DNA of 35,506 bases. Source: Bacteroides muris (ex Afrizal et al. 2022). GTDB lineage: Bacteria > Bacteroidota > Bacteroidia > Bacteroidales > Bacteroidaceae. Every line of letters starts with the position of its first letter. Within the stretch, counting starts at the first letter, position 1. A model generated the notes under the pieces. That model did no database searches. It saw nothing but the letters and a program-made list of their open reading frames with translations, and had not been told where the DNA came from. Positions 23,592 to 31,176 of this stretch are shown here, in pieces. The stretch spans positions 1 through 35,506 of the forward strand of contig NZ_SRYZ01000040.1 in assembly GCF_004793475.1 (NCBI RefSeq), read 5' to 3'. The position numbers were made by a program, and so were the translations under genes.

Positions 23592-23645
23592 TATTATGAA
23601 GAAAGGCGAAGAGAGTTGCAAACCTCTTCGCCTTTCTTCATAATA
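23592..23645. terminator. bidirectional terminator between gdhA and the TonB-domain lipoprotein gene
   Basis: Arms of 22 bp at 23592-23613 and 23624-23645 are perfectly complementary (core GAAGAAAGGCGAAGAG), loop 10 nt. It can form on both strands and lies between two convergent genes. Confidence 0.85.
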
Positions 23646-23668
23646 GTAACTTAATCTTACCGGTGCTG

Positions 23669-24847
23669 CTACTCCAATTTAAAAGTAACCGGAAAAGCAA
23701 ATTCCACCTTCACGGCTTTACCCTGCTGCATCCCCGGTTTCCATTGCGGCATCAATCCAACAATCCGCAATGCTTCCTCATCCAAGGCAGGATACCTGCT
23801 ACGCATAATAACGGGGTCCGTCACACGACCATTCTTGTCAATCACCACGCTGACAATCACTCTCCCTTGAATGCCATTCTTACGGGCTTCTTCCGGATAA
23901 CGGATATTCTTTTGAATAAAATCCATTAAGGCTTTCATACCTCCCGGAAACTCGGGCATCACTTCCACTACTTTATAGACCGGTTCTTCCATTGGCTCTT
24001 CCGTTATCAATTGTGGGCTTCCGCCCTTCCCTGCATCCGAAATATAAGGGGGAAGAGATGTCTTTTCCGCCGTTCTCCATTCTCCCTCATTGTCCGTCAA
24101 TCTGAACTCAGCCATCATCAAGACAGGTTTCCTCCTGATGGTTATCTCATAAAAGTAACGGTAGCGTCCCGGCTTGTTGGGATGTACATCCGGATAAAGA
24201 GAGGCTTTCATAACCCTTTCCTCTCCATCTCGCAGCACATAGGCGATATCCAAAAAGGCAGCGTTTATCGGCAATTCCCGCCAGGTACCTTTTTCGTCTT
24301 CGAACGTCAGGTAGTAATGCTCGCCGCAGGTCAAATCTCCGCCACTGTGATTGCTGAGGATGAATGTCGCATGAGGCGCTTTCATTGAAAAGACCGGATA
24401 TTCGGGACGGATATGGATGCCATGAATATGATTCCTGCCTACTCTCTCGTTGATGACGGGGACTTCTACACCATGAAAACAGAAAACGGGGGAGTCCATT
24501 ATCTCCTCCCGGAACTCTTTCCGTTTTTCAGGAGTATTCACAATCAAATCTATATCTATGCAATGCACCCCCACCCCATATCCGGTCACATTCCTCCGGA
24601 TGTGTGTGTAGGTTGTGTTTTCCAACCGCTTTCTCAGTTCGTCGTGAATGGCAAGCAATTGTCTTTGCAAGTAGTCACCATCATCCGCAGTCCCTATCTT
24701 GAGGCTATCGCTCACTGTTTTTTCTCCCATCCTTTGGTCTATCCTCACTGTATCTATGGAATCTTCAGACATTTCCATGCGTTCCGTCTTATTCATTCGG
24801 CAAGCTGACAAGCAGCAAAGCAATAAGGTAATACAAACTCTATTCAT
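23669..24847 (-). CDS. lipoprotein with a TonB C-terminal domain
   Basis: A 392-residue exported protein. The N-terminus MNRVCITLLLCCLSACR has a lipobox (Cys at residue 16), so it should be acylated rather than span the inner membrane as classical TonB does. Residues about 55-130 are helical and charged. About 135-270 is a beta-rich region with a YLTFEDEKGTWRELPINAAF segment that looks like an immunoglobulin-like fold used by Bacteroidota sensor lipoproteins. About 305-392 is a TonB C-terminal domain (MPEFPGGMKALMDFIQKNIR, NGIQGRVIVSVVIDKNGRVT, WKPGMQQGKAVKV). TonB domains also occur on peptidase-type BlaR receptors in Bacteroidota; no peptidase is seen here. It is probably an envelope adaptor, exact role unknown. 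Confidence 0.8.
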   Translation of the reverse strand: MNRVCITLLLCCLSACRMNKTERMEMSEDSIDTVRIDQRMGEKTVSDSLKIGTADDGDYLQRQLLAIHDELRKRLENTTYTHIRRNVTGYGVGVHCIDIDLIVNTPEKRKEFREEIMDSPVFCFHGVEVPVINERVGRNHIHGIHIRPEYPVFSMKAPHATFILSNHSGGDLTCGEHYYLTFEDEKGTWRELPINAAFLDIAYVLRDGEERVMKASLYPDVHPNKPGRYRYFYEITIRRKPVLMMAEFRLTDNEGEWRTAEKTSLPPYISDAGKGGSPQLITEEPMEEPVYKVVEVMPEFPGGMKALMDFIQKNIRYPEEARKNGIQGRVIVSVVIDKNGRVTDPVIMRSRYPALDEEALRIVGLMPQWKPGMQQGKAVKVEFAFPVTFKLE

Positions 24848-25006
24848 GGCATTTTGCTTTTAGGATTCATACTTCGAGTATAAATATAAGGATTTTTGCT
24901 ATAATGTTCAAAACCAGTCTCTACTTTCATTGACATATAAAAAGTTTCGCGTTATCCAGACAACCAACAAATATCTACTTTTATAGTGGAATATTGGAGT
25001 ATACAT

Positions 25007-25014
25007 TACCTTTG
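25007..25014 (+). promoter_or_regulatory. -7 box of the dead HigBA pair
   Basis: TACCTTTG followed by C, 25 nt before the higB ATG; no well-spaced -33 box. The rest of 24848-25038 holds no supported gene, only a small ATACT...AGTAT dyad near 24870. Confidence 0.45.
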
Positions 25015-25038
25015 CACAATGAAAACAATCTAAAAACA

Positions 25039-25356
25039 ATGGAAATACACTTTGATAAGGAATACTTGCAACAACTATATGAGGAAGGAAAAACAAAGGA
25101 TAAGAAACATCGCTTTCAGCCTCAAATGGTGAAACGATATCAGTAGCGCATAAAGACCTTGGAATACGTTTAAAATACCGAAGAGCTTAACGCCATTCGG
25201 TCGTTTCATTACGAAGTATTGAAAGGAGATAAAGCAAGTATTTCTTCCATTAGAGTAAATGACCAAGACCGCATAGAATTCACAGTAAAGCAGAGTACAT
25301 CTGAAACCGTAGTGACAATATGTAATATCCTGGAATTATCGGACTACTATAAATGA
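25039..25356 (+). pseudogene. higB: HigB-type toxin gene with two internal stops
   Basis: The 106-codon frame from ATG reads MEIHFDKEYLQQLYEEGKTK, then KKHRFQPQMVKRYQ, TAG at codon 36, RIKTLEYV, TAA at codon 45, then NTEELNAIRSFHYEVLKGDK and IRVNDQDRIEFTVKQ. That is the RelE/ParE-superfamily HigB toxin pattern (VKRYxKxIxxLE...LHYExLKGDxxGxxSIRVNxxYRIEF). Both stops look like Lys codons changed to TAG/TAA. The frame is otherwise open to a natural stop, so the gene is a recently inactivated mRNA-cleaving toxin. The antitoxin start overlaps its stop. Confidence 0.8.
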
Positions 25357-25581
25357 TTATGAATATGGAAAATTATAAATGTCAACGCCCTATACATCCG
25401 GGTGAATTACTCAAAGAAGAGGTGGAAAATAGAAAATTACCCCAAACTAAGCTTGCTGCACAAACCGGCATCTCATATAATAATGCGAACGCAGCTAGAC
25501 TATAACATGCAATTGGCAGAAAGTGACCAAACACTCATGGAGCGCTTGAAACAAGTTGGAAAATATGCAGCATTGCTCTAA
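25353..25581 (+). pseudogene. higA: HigA-type antitoxin gene with a central deletion and frameshift
   Basis: The ATG overlaps the higB stop (ATGA), the classical HigBA layout. The N-terminus reads MENYKCQRPIHPGELLKEEV, then KLPQTKLAAQTGISY, the helix-turn-helix start of HigA. The frame then closes with TAA at 25503-25505. In another frame the expected tail continues as LDYNMQLAESDQTLMERLKQ and VGKYAALL, ending at 25581. About 30 central residues (recognition helix and dimer part) are deleted. Loss of a functional antitoxin fits the inactive toxin. Confidence 0.75.
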
Positions 25582-25591
25582 TCAAAACGTT

Positions 25592-25736
25592 ACTGCAAAA
25601 CCACTGCATAGCTTTTGCAGTACTGCTGCAAACCTATTACAGTGCCATTGTACATTAGTTGCAGAGCTACTGCAAACATTTATGCAGTGCCACTGCAACA
25701 CATTTGCAGCGGCACTGCAAAACAACTTGCAGTAGC
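25592..25736 (+). repeat. about seven degenerate 22-nt repeats, each a small dyad
   Basis: Units begin at 25592, 25603, 25622, 25647, 25669, 25692 and 25714 and are mostly 19-25 nt (the first is 11 nt). The best three are 23, 22 and 23 nt. The consensus is ACTGCAA, a short A/T-rich middle, TTGCAGT, then two or three bases such as GCC or AGC. Every unit can fold on itself, and neighbouring units can pair. The array begins right after higA and ends 12 bases before the stop of the outer-membrane barrel gene on the other strand, so it is in that gene's 3' region. Spacing and self-complementarity rule out a CRISPR array. Confidence 0.8.
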
Positions 25737-25748
25737 AGGAAAATAAGA

Positions 25749-26237
25749 TTAGAAATAGAACCCGAAACCTACTTTCAGACCAAATTTAGAACGGTCGTCA
25801 TTAATGTTCCAGTAAGCGGCAGGCTCAATGGTTACCGTACGTGTCAGGAAAAACGCATAACCGGCTTCCAGACCGAAAGAGAACTTGGTATCATCCAAAT
25901 CGTGTCCCCAATCCCAACGGTCTACATTGACATCGGCACCCAGATACACGCCAATCTTGTCGAAATAATAACGTCCGCCTACACCCAGCGTATAGACATC
26001 GAGGTCAGATCCTCCGGTGTTCCAAGCAACTCCTGCATGCACCAGCAAGGCGATGTTGTCGAGTAGGAAAGCACCTCCCTTAGCCTCAAGCCCAAAACTT
26101 GTCTTGTCGGTTCCCGTGTCATGAGAGAGTTCTAACCCTGTGATGGATGGATTCAAAATCCACTTACCCTTTTCAAACTGTGCCTGAGCTGCCACTGTGA
26201 CAACAAGCAAGCAAACGAATAATGCCAGTTTTTTCAT
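25749..26237 (-). CDS. small outer-membrane beta-barrel protein
   Basis: A 162-residue exported protein from MKKLALFVCLLVVTVAAQAQ (signal peptide of 20). The mature part alternates polar and hydrophobic residues in about eight strands (ILNPSITGLELSH, GVGGRYYFDKIGVYLGADVN, FSFGLEAGYAFFL, EPAAYWNINDD) and ends with an aromatic terminal strand KVGFGFYF, as in OmpA/OmpW-like barrels. A longer upstream frame lacks a signal and is rejected. It starts 25 nt after the small membrane protein gene and is probably the third gene of the cstA operon. Function unknown. Confidence 0.8.
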   Translation of the reverse strand: MKKLALFVCLLVVTVAAQAQFEKGKWILNPSITGLELSHDTGTDKTSFGLEAKGGAFLLDNIALLVHAGVAWNTGGSDLDVYTLGVGGRYYFDKIGVYLGADVNVDRWDWGHDLDDTKFSFGLEAGYAFFLTRTVTIEPAAYWNINDDRSKFGLKVGFGFYF

Positions 26238-26262
26238 CTTGTTCTGTTTTTTAAGTGAATAA

Positions 26263-26484
26263 TCAATGTTGTTTATTGTCTTCTTCGAATCGTTTGCGTT
26301 GCAGTGCCTCCTTCTTGCGAAGTACCAGCCACAACACAAATACAATGAGGTACGAAGCAGCTACAGTAATATACTTCTCCGTATTACTGATTTCCGTATT
26401 ACGGGGAAGAAAATAGGCGGCAGTAGCAGAAACGTAAATAAGCAGGGCCAGCGTAAGCCCGGTAGATTTCCTTATTCTCTTCAT
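26263..26484 (-). CDS. small two-helix membrane protein coupled to cstA
   Basis: A 73-residue protein from the ATG at 26484, which overlaps the cstA stop (ATGA). Two hydrophobic segments lie near residues 8-26 and 38-56, with a very basic start MKRIRK and a charged tail KKEALQRKRFEEDNKQH. Short proteins next to cstA are known in other bacteria as partners of the transporter (YbdD/YjiX type), but this one does not look like that family. The coupling supports a transporter accessory role. Confidence 0.7.
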   Translation of the reverse strand: MKRIRKSTGLTLALLIYVSATAAYFLPRNTEISNTEKYITVAASYLIVFVLWLVLRKKEALQRKRFEEDNKQH

Positions 26485-27914
26485 TTCCAAAGTTTTTTAG
26501 TTGTCTTGAAATACCAGATATTAAACCAAAGAGCAGCCAGTGCAGCAGTTATCAAGGCTATGCTCAGTGCACTATCGGGACTGAGCCCGAAGCCTTCGGG
26601 AGCAATGCAGATGTAAGAGCCACACACGGCTGTCATGAACAATGCCGGAAAATAGGTTACGTAATAACAATGCCCTTTCTTCTCGCGCACCAGATAAACG
26701 GTAATTGCCCACAAGGTAAAAACAGACAAAGTCTGGTTGGCCCAGGCAAAATAGCGCCAAATCATATCAAAGCCATCCTTGTCGCGCAAGCTATAGAGCA
26801 ACAGCCCGATGGACGCCAGAAACATCGGTATGCAAATATACAAACGATGACGTATGGATTTCTGCTCCATTCCCAAAAAATCCGCCACGATGAGACGTGC
26901 CGAGCGGAAAGCCGTATCACCACTGGTAATAGGAGCAGCAATGACACCCAGAATAGCCAACACTCCACCTACGATGCCCAGCCAGTCTTTTGTAATGGCA
27001 TCTACAATAATGGAGGCATTCGTCTCTTCCATACCATTCTGATGGAAAAAGCAAGTGGCGGCGGCGGCCCAAATCAAAGCTACAATGCCTTCGGTTATCA
27101 TGGCTCCGTAGAAAACGGGGCGTCCGTAATGTTCACTTGTCATGCAGCGTGCCATGAGAGGACTTTGAGTGGCATGAAAACCACTGATTGCACCACAAGC
27201 TATACTGACAAACATAATAGGGAAGATAGGCAACAGGGCAGCATCGGGATGCGTGTTCTGCAATCCGTCCCATATCTCCGGCAATGCGGGATGGTTGACG
27301 TAAAGCATTACCAGAATACCGACAGCCATAAACAGCAAGGCTATGGCAAACAACGGATATATCTTGCCGATAATTTTATCTACCGGCAACAATGTAGCAA
27401 GAATATAATAAGCAAATACTACAATAATCCAGAAAGCGGTGTCCAGACTTTCGGGAGTCAGCTTGGCAAGCAGTCCGGCAGGGCCTGCCACGAATACCGC
27501 CCCTACCAATATCATCAGGATAACAGTAAAGCCACGCATCACCTGCTTAGTGGTCAACCCCAAATAACGTCCGATGATTTCAGGAAGGCTCTCTCCTCCA
27601 TGACGCAGTGAAAGCATACCGGCAAGATAATCGTGCACGGCACCGGCAAAGATACTGCCAAGTACAATCCACAGATAGGATGCCGTGCCGAACTTGGCTC
27701 CCATGATGGCACCGAAGATAGGTCCCAGTCCGGCTATATTGAGAAACTGTATCATGAAAATCTTCCAGATAGGCAGCGGAATGTAATCCACACCATCGGC
27801 TCTTGTAAGGGCAGGTGTTTTGCGGTTGTCGGGACCAAAGACGCGTTCCATAAAGCGTCCGTAGAGAAAATAGCCGGCTATCAACGCCAGCAGGCAAAGC
27901 GTAAATGTAATCAT
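26481..27914 (-). CDS. cstA: CstA family transporter (carbon starvation protein)
   Basis: A 477-residue inner-membrane protein with about 13 helices. CstA landmarks are LNIAGLGPIFGAIMGAKFG (residues about 58-76), GAVHDYLAGMLSLRHGGESL (about 91-110), GFHATQSPLMARCM (about 245-258) and APITSGDTAFRSARLI (about 326-341). In enterobacteria CstA is a pyruvate or peptide uptake protein induced on carbon starvation. This short form (477 versus about 700 residues) is common in Bacteroidota and lacks the extra C-terminal domain. It starts an operon with two small envelope genes. A full promoter is at 27939-27971. Confidence 0.92.
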   Translation of the reverse strand: MITFTLCLLALIAGYFLYGRFMERVFGPDNRKTPALTRADGVDYIPLPIWKIFMIQFLNIAGLGPIFGAIMGAKFGTASYLWIVLGSIFAGAVHDYLAGMLSLRHGGESLPEIIGRYLGLTTKQVMRGFTVILMILVGAVFVAGPAGLLAKLTPESLDTAFWIIVVFAYYILATLLPVDKIIGKIYPLFAIALLFMAVGILVMLYVNHPALPEIWDGLQNTHPDAALLPIFPIMFVSIACGAISGFHATQSPLMARCMTSEHYGRPVFYGAMITEGIVALIWAAAATCFFHQNGMEETNASIIVDAITKDWLGIVGGVLAILGVIAAPITSGDTAFRSARLIVADFLGMEQKSIRHRLYICIPMFLASIGLLLYSLRDKDGFDMIWRYFAWANQTLSVFTLWAITVYLVREKKGHCYYVTYFPALFMTAVCGSYICIAPEGFGLSPDSALSIALITAALAALWFNIWYFKTTKKLWK

Positions 27915-27938
27915 GGCATGTTCATGTTTTTAATTTCG

Positions 27939-27971
27939 CAAATGTAACTGTTTCCAAGTAAACAGCACAAA
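27939..27971 (-). promoter_or_regulatory. promoter of the cstA operon
   Basis: On the minus strand, TTTG (27971-27968) and TACATTTG (27946-27939) are 21 nt apart, within the Bacteroides range. Leader about 20 nt before the cstA ATG at 27914. Confidence 0.7.
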
Positions 27972-28107
27972 ATAATCGGGTGTTTTGCTTATCTTCGCCG
28001 AGAAAATGTATACTAAATAAGAAATTATGTACTTTCCTATCCTCCATCCGAGCTTCATGATATCTTCGTATCCGCTCCGTACCAAGTCTGCCCATCACAC
28101 GCAACTT

Positions 28108-29571
28108 ATGAAACGGGCATTTTTTATCTTACTGTATATAGCCGTCTTGCTGCCGCTTGCCGCACAACCGCGCAAACATGAAGTGCGCGCCGCCTGGATA
28201 ACCGCCGTTTATGGACTGGACTGGCCTCAGACGCGTGCCACTTCGCCCGAAGGCATCCGCAAGCAGAAAGCCGAACTGACTGAAATACTGGACAGACTGA
28301 AAGCTGCCAATTTCAACACCGTATTGTTCCAGACCCGTACACGGGGAGATGTCCTCTATAAATCATCCATCGAGCCCTACAACTCCATACTAACCGGAAA
28401 GGTGGGCGGAGACCCCGGTTACGACCCGCTGGCTTTTGCCGTAGCCGAATGCCACAAGCGCGGCATGGAATGCCATGCCTGGATGGTAACGATTCCGTTG
28501 GGCAACAGCAAGCATGTGGCTGCCCTTGGCAAAGAATCGGTCACCAAGAAGAAACGCGCTATCTGCGTGCCCTACAAACGCGAGTACTTCCTGAACCCCG
28601 GACACCCGCAAACCAAGGAATATCTGATGAGCCTTGTCCGCGAAGTGGTGGAACGCTATGATATAGACGGTGTGCACTTCGACTACCTGCGCTATCCGGA
28701 AAACGCCCCCCGCTTTCCCGACAGCTACGACTACCGCAAGTATAGCAAAGGACGCAGCCTTGCCCAATGGCGCCGGGATAACCTGACGGAAATAATGCGC
28801 TATATATATAAAGGTGTAAAAGCAATGAAACCCTGGGTAAAGGTCAGCACCTGCCCGGTAGGAAAATACAAAGACACTTCCCGCTATCCGTCGCGTGGCT
28901 GGAATGCCTTCCACACCGTCTATCAGGACGTGCAGGGTTGGCTGGGCGAGGGTATCCAGGACCAGATTTATCCGATGCTCTATTTCCGTGGCAACCACTT
29001 CTACCCTTTTGCCCTCGACTGGCAGGAACAAAGCAACGGACGCCAAATCATCCCCGGTCTGGGCATCTACTTCCTCGACCCCGGTGAGGGGAACTGGACG
29101 CTGGACGAGATTGAGCGGCAGATGCACTTTATCCGTGCACAAGGTCTGGCAGGCGAGGCGCACTATCGGGTGAAGTATCTGATGGACAACACGCAAGGGC
29201 TTTATGATGCGCTGGAAGAAGACTTCTATACCGCCCCTGCCCTGCATCCCGCCATGCCGTGGATAGACAATGTAGCCCCTACACCTCCCGCCGGACTCAC
29301 AGTAACAGCACCGGAAAACGGCTATTGGAAACTAAGCTGGCAACCCGCCACGGACAATGACAAGCGGAATGCCCCGATGTATGTAGTCTACGGGGCGGAC
29401 ACCTATCCCGTAGATACCTCCAATCCGGAGAATATCCTGGCACAACGAGTGCAAGGCACGGAATACACCTATGCCCCCATCCGTCCTTGGATGGCACGGA
29501 AGTACTTTGCCGTGACAGCCGTAGACCGCTGCGGAAACGAAAGCGAGGCATGCCAGTCGGGAAATCGGTAA
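28108..29571 (+). CDS. GHL10/DUF187-type glycosyl-hydrolase-like secreted protein
   Basis: A 487-residue secreted protein from MKRAFFILLYIAVLLPLAAQ (signal peptide of 20); in-frame ATGs upstream at 28027 and 28060 lack a signal and are rejected. Residues about 25-390 are a TIM-barrel glycoside-hydrolase-like domain of the GHL10 (DUF187) type: HEVRAAWITAVYGLDWPQTR at the start, FNTVLFQTRTRGDVLY, YDIDGVHFDYLRYP with the putative catalytic Asp, then QIYPMLYF. Residues about 405-487 form a fibronectin-III-like beta domain. GHL10 proteins of Gram-negatives act on peptidoglycan or related glycans; in E. coli the relative DigH removes denuded strands. A peptidoglycan role is inferred. Divergent from cstA. 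Confidence 0.82.
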   Translation: MKRAFFILLYIAVLLPLAAQPRKHEVRAAWITAVYGLDWPQTRATSPEGIRKQKAELTEILDRLKAANFNTVLFQTRTRGDVLYKSSIEPYNSILTGKVGGDPGYDPLAFAVAECHKRGMECHAWMVTIPLGNSKHVAALGKESVTKKKRAICVPYKREYFLNPGHPQTKEYLMSLVREVVERYDIDGVHFDYLRYPENAPRFPDSYDYRKYSKGRSLAQWRRDNLTEIMRYIYKGVKAMKPWVKVSTCPVGKYKDTSRYPSRGWNAFHTVYQDVQGWLGEGIQDQIYPMLYFRGNHFYPFALDWQEQSNGRQIIPGLGIYFLDPGEGNWTLDEIERQMHFIRAQGLAGEAHYRVKYLMDNTQGLYDALEEDFYTAPALHPAMPWIDNVAPTPPAGLTVTAPENGYWKLSWQPATDNDKRNAPMYVVYGADTYPVDTSNPENILAQRVQGTEYTYAPIRPWMARKYFAVTAVDRCGNESEACQSGNR

Positions 29572-29670
29572 AAAGAAAGTACTCTCTACCGGTTCATCTA
29601 AGAAAACGTTCTATATTAACAGAATCGTCCATTGCCATGATATGTGGATTAATAAAACGTTTCACAAAGA

Positions 29671-31164
29671 TTATTCCAGCAATATTATTTTTGCTTTGGC
29701 GTTATCCATTTTAGGCATTGTAGCACCCACAGGTGCACCAATATAGGTAGGGTCGCATATAACGTAACGTTTACCGTTCATTGCGACGTAATCACCGGTT
29801 ATATTCTCTGTAAATTGTACAGCGGTAGCCAAATGCCCCGGATAATAAATCAGTACGACTTCCAGTCCTAACAAATCGCGCACCAATCGCGAAAATAGTA
29901 TAGACCGATCCTCACAATCACAATAGGGATAATAAAGAGTCTCGTCGGCAAAGAATGCTCTGTCTCCACCCCATACTTTGTCGTCATATTCATAGACAAA
30001 TGCCGTTTGTACAAAGTTAAGTATCCGATTTACGGCTTCTGACTGCGTCTTTCCTGCTATTGCTTTTTTCAGACTGGGATACAAAGAGTTTTTAGCCTGC
30101 TTACTTAACGGCGTGTTTGCATACATAGCCCACCGAGTTCCGAAATCTTCGTTTATCATTGACGCGGGATAGGTATCAAAGAATTTCACCAGATTTTCAT
30201 TAGTATTTACTGTAACTATCATTTCAGGGTAACGCTTGGATTGCAGGGAGCGTTGAGCCGAAATTCGTACGGCCAATAGCGGTTCTGTTGGAATCTGCAA
30301 TGAGAGCGGAGTTTCTTTCGGGAAAGCGACCTGACATATACGCAATTGTTTTTGGTCACAATCCAATGGATAAAAGCTTTCTCCATCAATTCTCCAATAA
30401 TTTTTATCATATATCTCATGGTTACTTGCATACAATAAATACAGCCGGTTTCCAGCACTTGCCAACCGCATCTTATATCCCGACTGGCAATAAAGGAAAG
30501 CAGTGAACAAAACGGCTTCATTGGAACCCGATTTAAAGAAACTATAGGACAAATCGCGCAGCATCAACAGATAAGCCCAATCGCATAACCTGTTTTGGGA
30601 ACGTATTCCAAGGCAATCATTTATAACATTGTTATAAGCCGTACCTGACAGTTTGTTCCAAATTGTCGCTATCTCATTTTCATTACAACTGCGCAAAGTG
30701 AAACGATGCTTGTCTTCCAACCGTACTTTCAGCGAAGTGTTGAAGAACTTAAAAGCGTAGTATGATTCAACCGGCGGTTTCGGAGTTTCCTCAATAGGTA
30801 CAACCGGTTCAGGTTGAGGCTCCGGCTTAACAATCGGAATTATTTCATCAAAAGGTTTCGGAGTGTCTTTTATTGGCTTATCCTTGTCTTCGTCGAGATA
30901 AACCACTGGTGGGACAGGTTTGTCTTCATCAGGCACAGGTATGCCCTGGAAAGCATTAAATTCCTTCCATGTCTTTTTTAGCAATGAAGCGTATTCTTCA
31001 TTAATCTTGTTCCTGAAGTCTTCAAACTCTTTGTTCCGTGTATCCCTGAATGAAGCGTAGTCACCCTCAAGTTTCTTCTTGAATTCCTCGAACGTATTTT
31101 GTGCCTTGATGCCCAAAGGCATCAAGACACAAAAAAGTACTAAATAAATAATTTTATTTACCAT
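29671..31164 (-). CDS. exported protein with coiled coil, Pro-rich linker and transglutaminase-like domain
   Basis: A 497-residue protein, last gene of the four-gene operon. Residues 1-21 are a signal peptide ending KAQ. About 22-70 is charged coiled coil (FEEFKKKLEGDYASFRDTRN). About 74-135 is a proline/acid-rich linker with repeated PxP and KP(E/I). About 140-330 has no recognised motif. The C-terminal part has the transglutaminase-like triad: Cys417 in CDCEDRSILF, His444 in YPGHLATAV, Asp471 in VICDPTY, each 27 residues apart. Similar folds in bacteria are often cysteine peptidases or amidases. I do not recognise a named family. A periplasmic role fits the signal. Confidence 0.75.
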   Translation of the reverse strand: MVNKIIYLVLFCVLMPLGIKAQNTFEEFKKKLEGDYASFRDTRNKEFEDFRNKINEEYASLLKKTWKEFNAFQGIPVPDEDKPVPPVVYLDEDKDKPIKDTPKPFDEIIPIVKPEPQPEPVVPIEETPKPPVESYYAFKFFNTSLKVRLEDKHRFTLRSCNENEIATIWNKLSGTAYNNVINDCLGIRSQNRLCDWAYLLMLRDLSYSFFKSGSNEAVLFTAFLYCQSGYKMRLASAGNRLYLLYASNHEIYDKNYWRIDGESFYPLDCDQKQLRICQVAFPKETPLSLQIPTEPLLAVRISAQRSLQSKRYPEMIVTVNTNENLVKFFDTYPASMINEDFGTRWAMYANTPLSKQAKNSLYPSLKKAIAGKTQSEAVNRILNFVQTAFVYEYDDKVWGGDRAFFADETLYYPYCDCEDRSILFSRLVRDLLGLEVVLIYYPGHLATAVQFTENITGDYVAMNGKRYVICDPTYIGAPVGATMPKMDNAKAKIILLE

Positions 31165-31176
31165 AACACCAAGCTG

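Noticed and set aside
25039..25356. Stop-codon recoding in the higB-like gene
   Set aside because: Two different stop codons (TAG and TAA) at Lys positions and a broken antitoxin point to decay, not recoding.
25592..25736. CRISPR array
   Set aside because: Units are self-complementary, degenerate and contiguous with no unique spacers, and no cas genes are seen.
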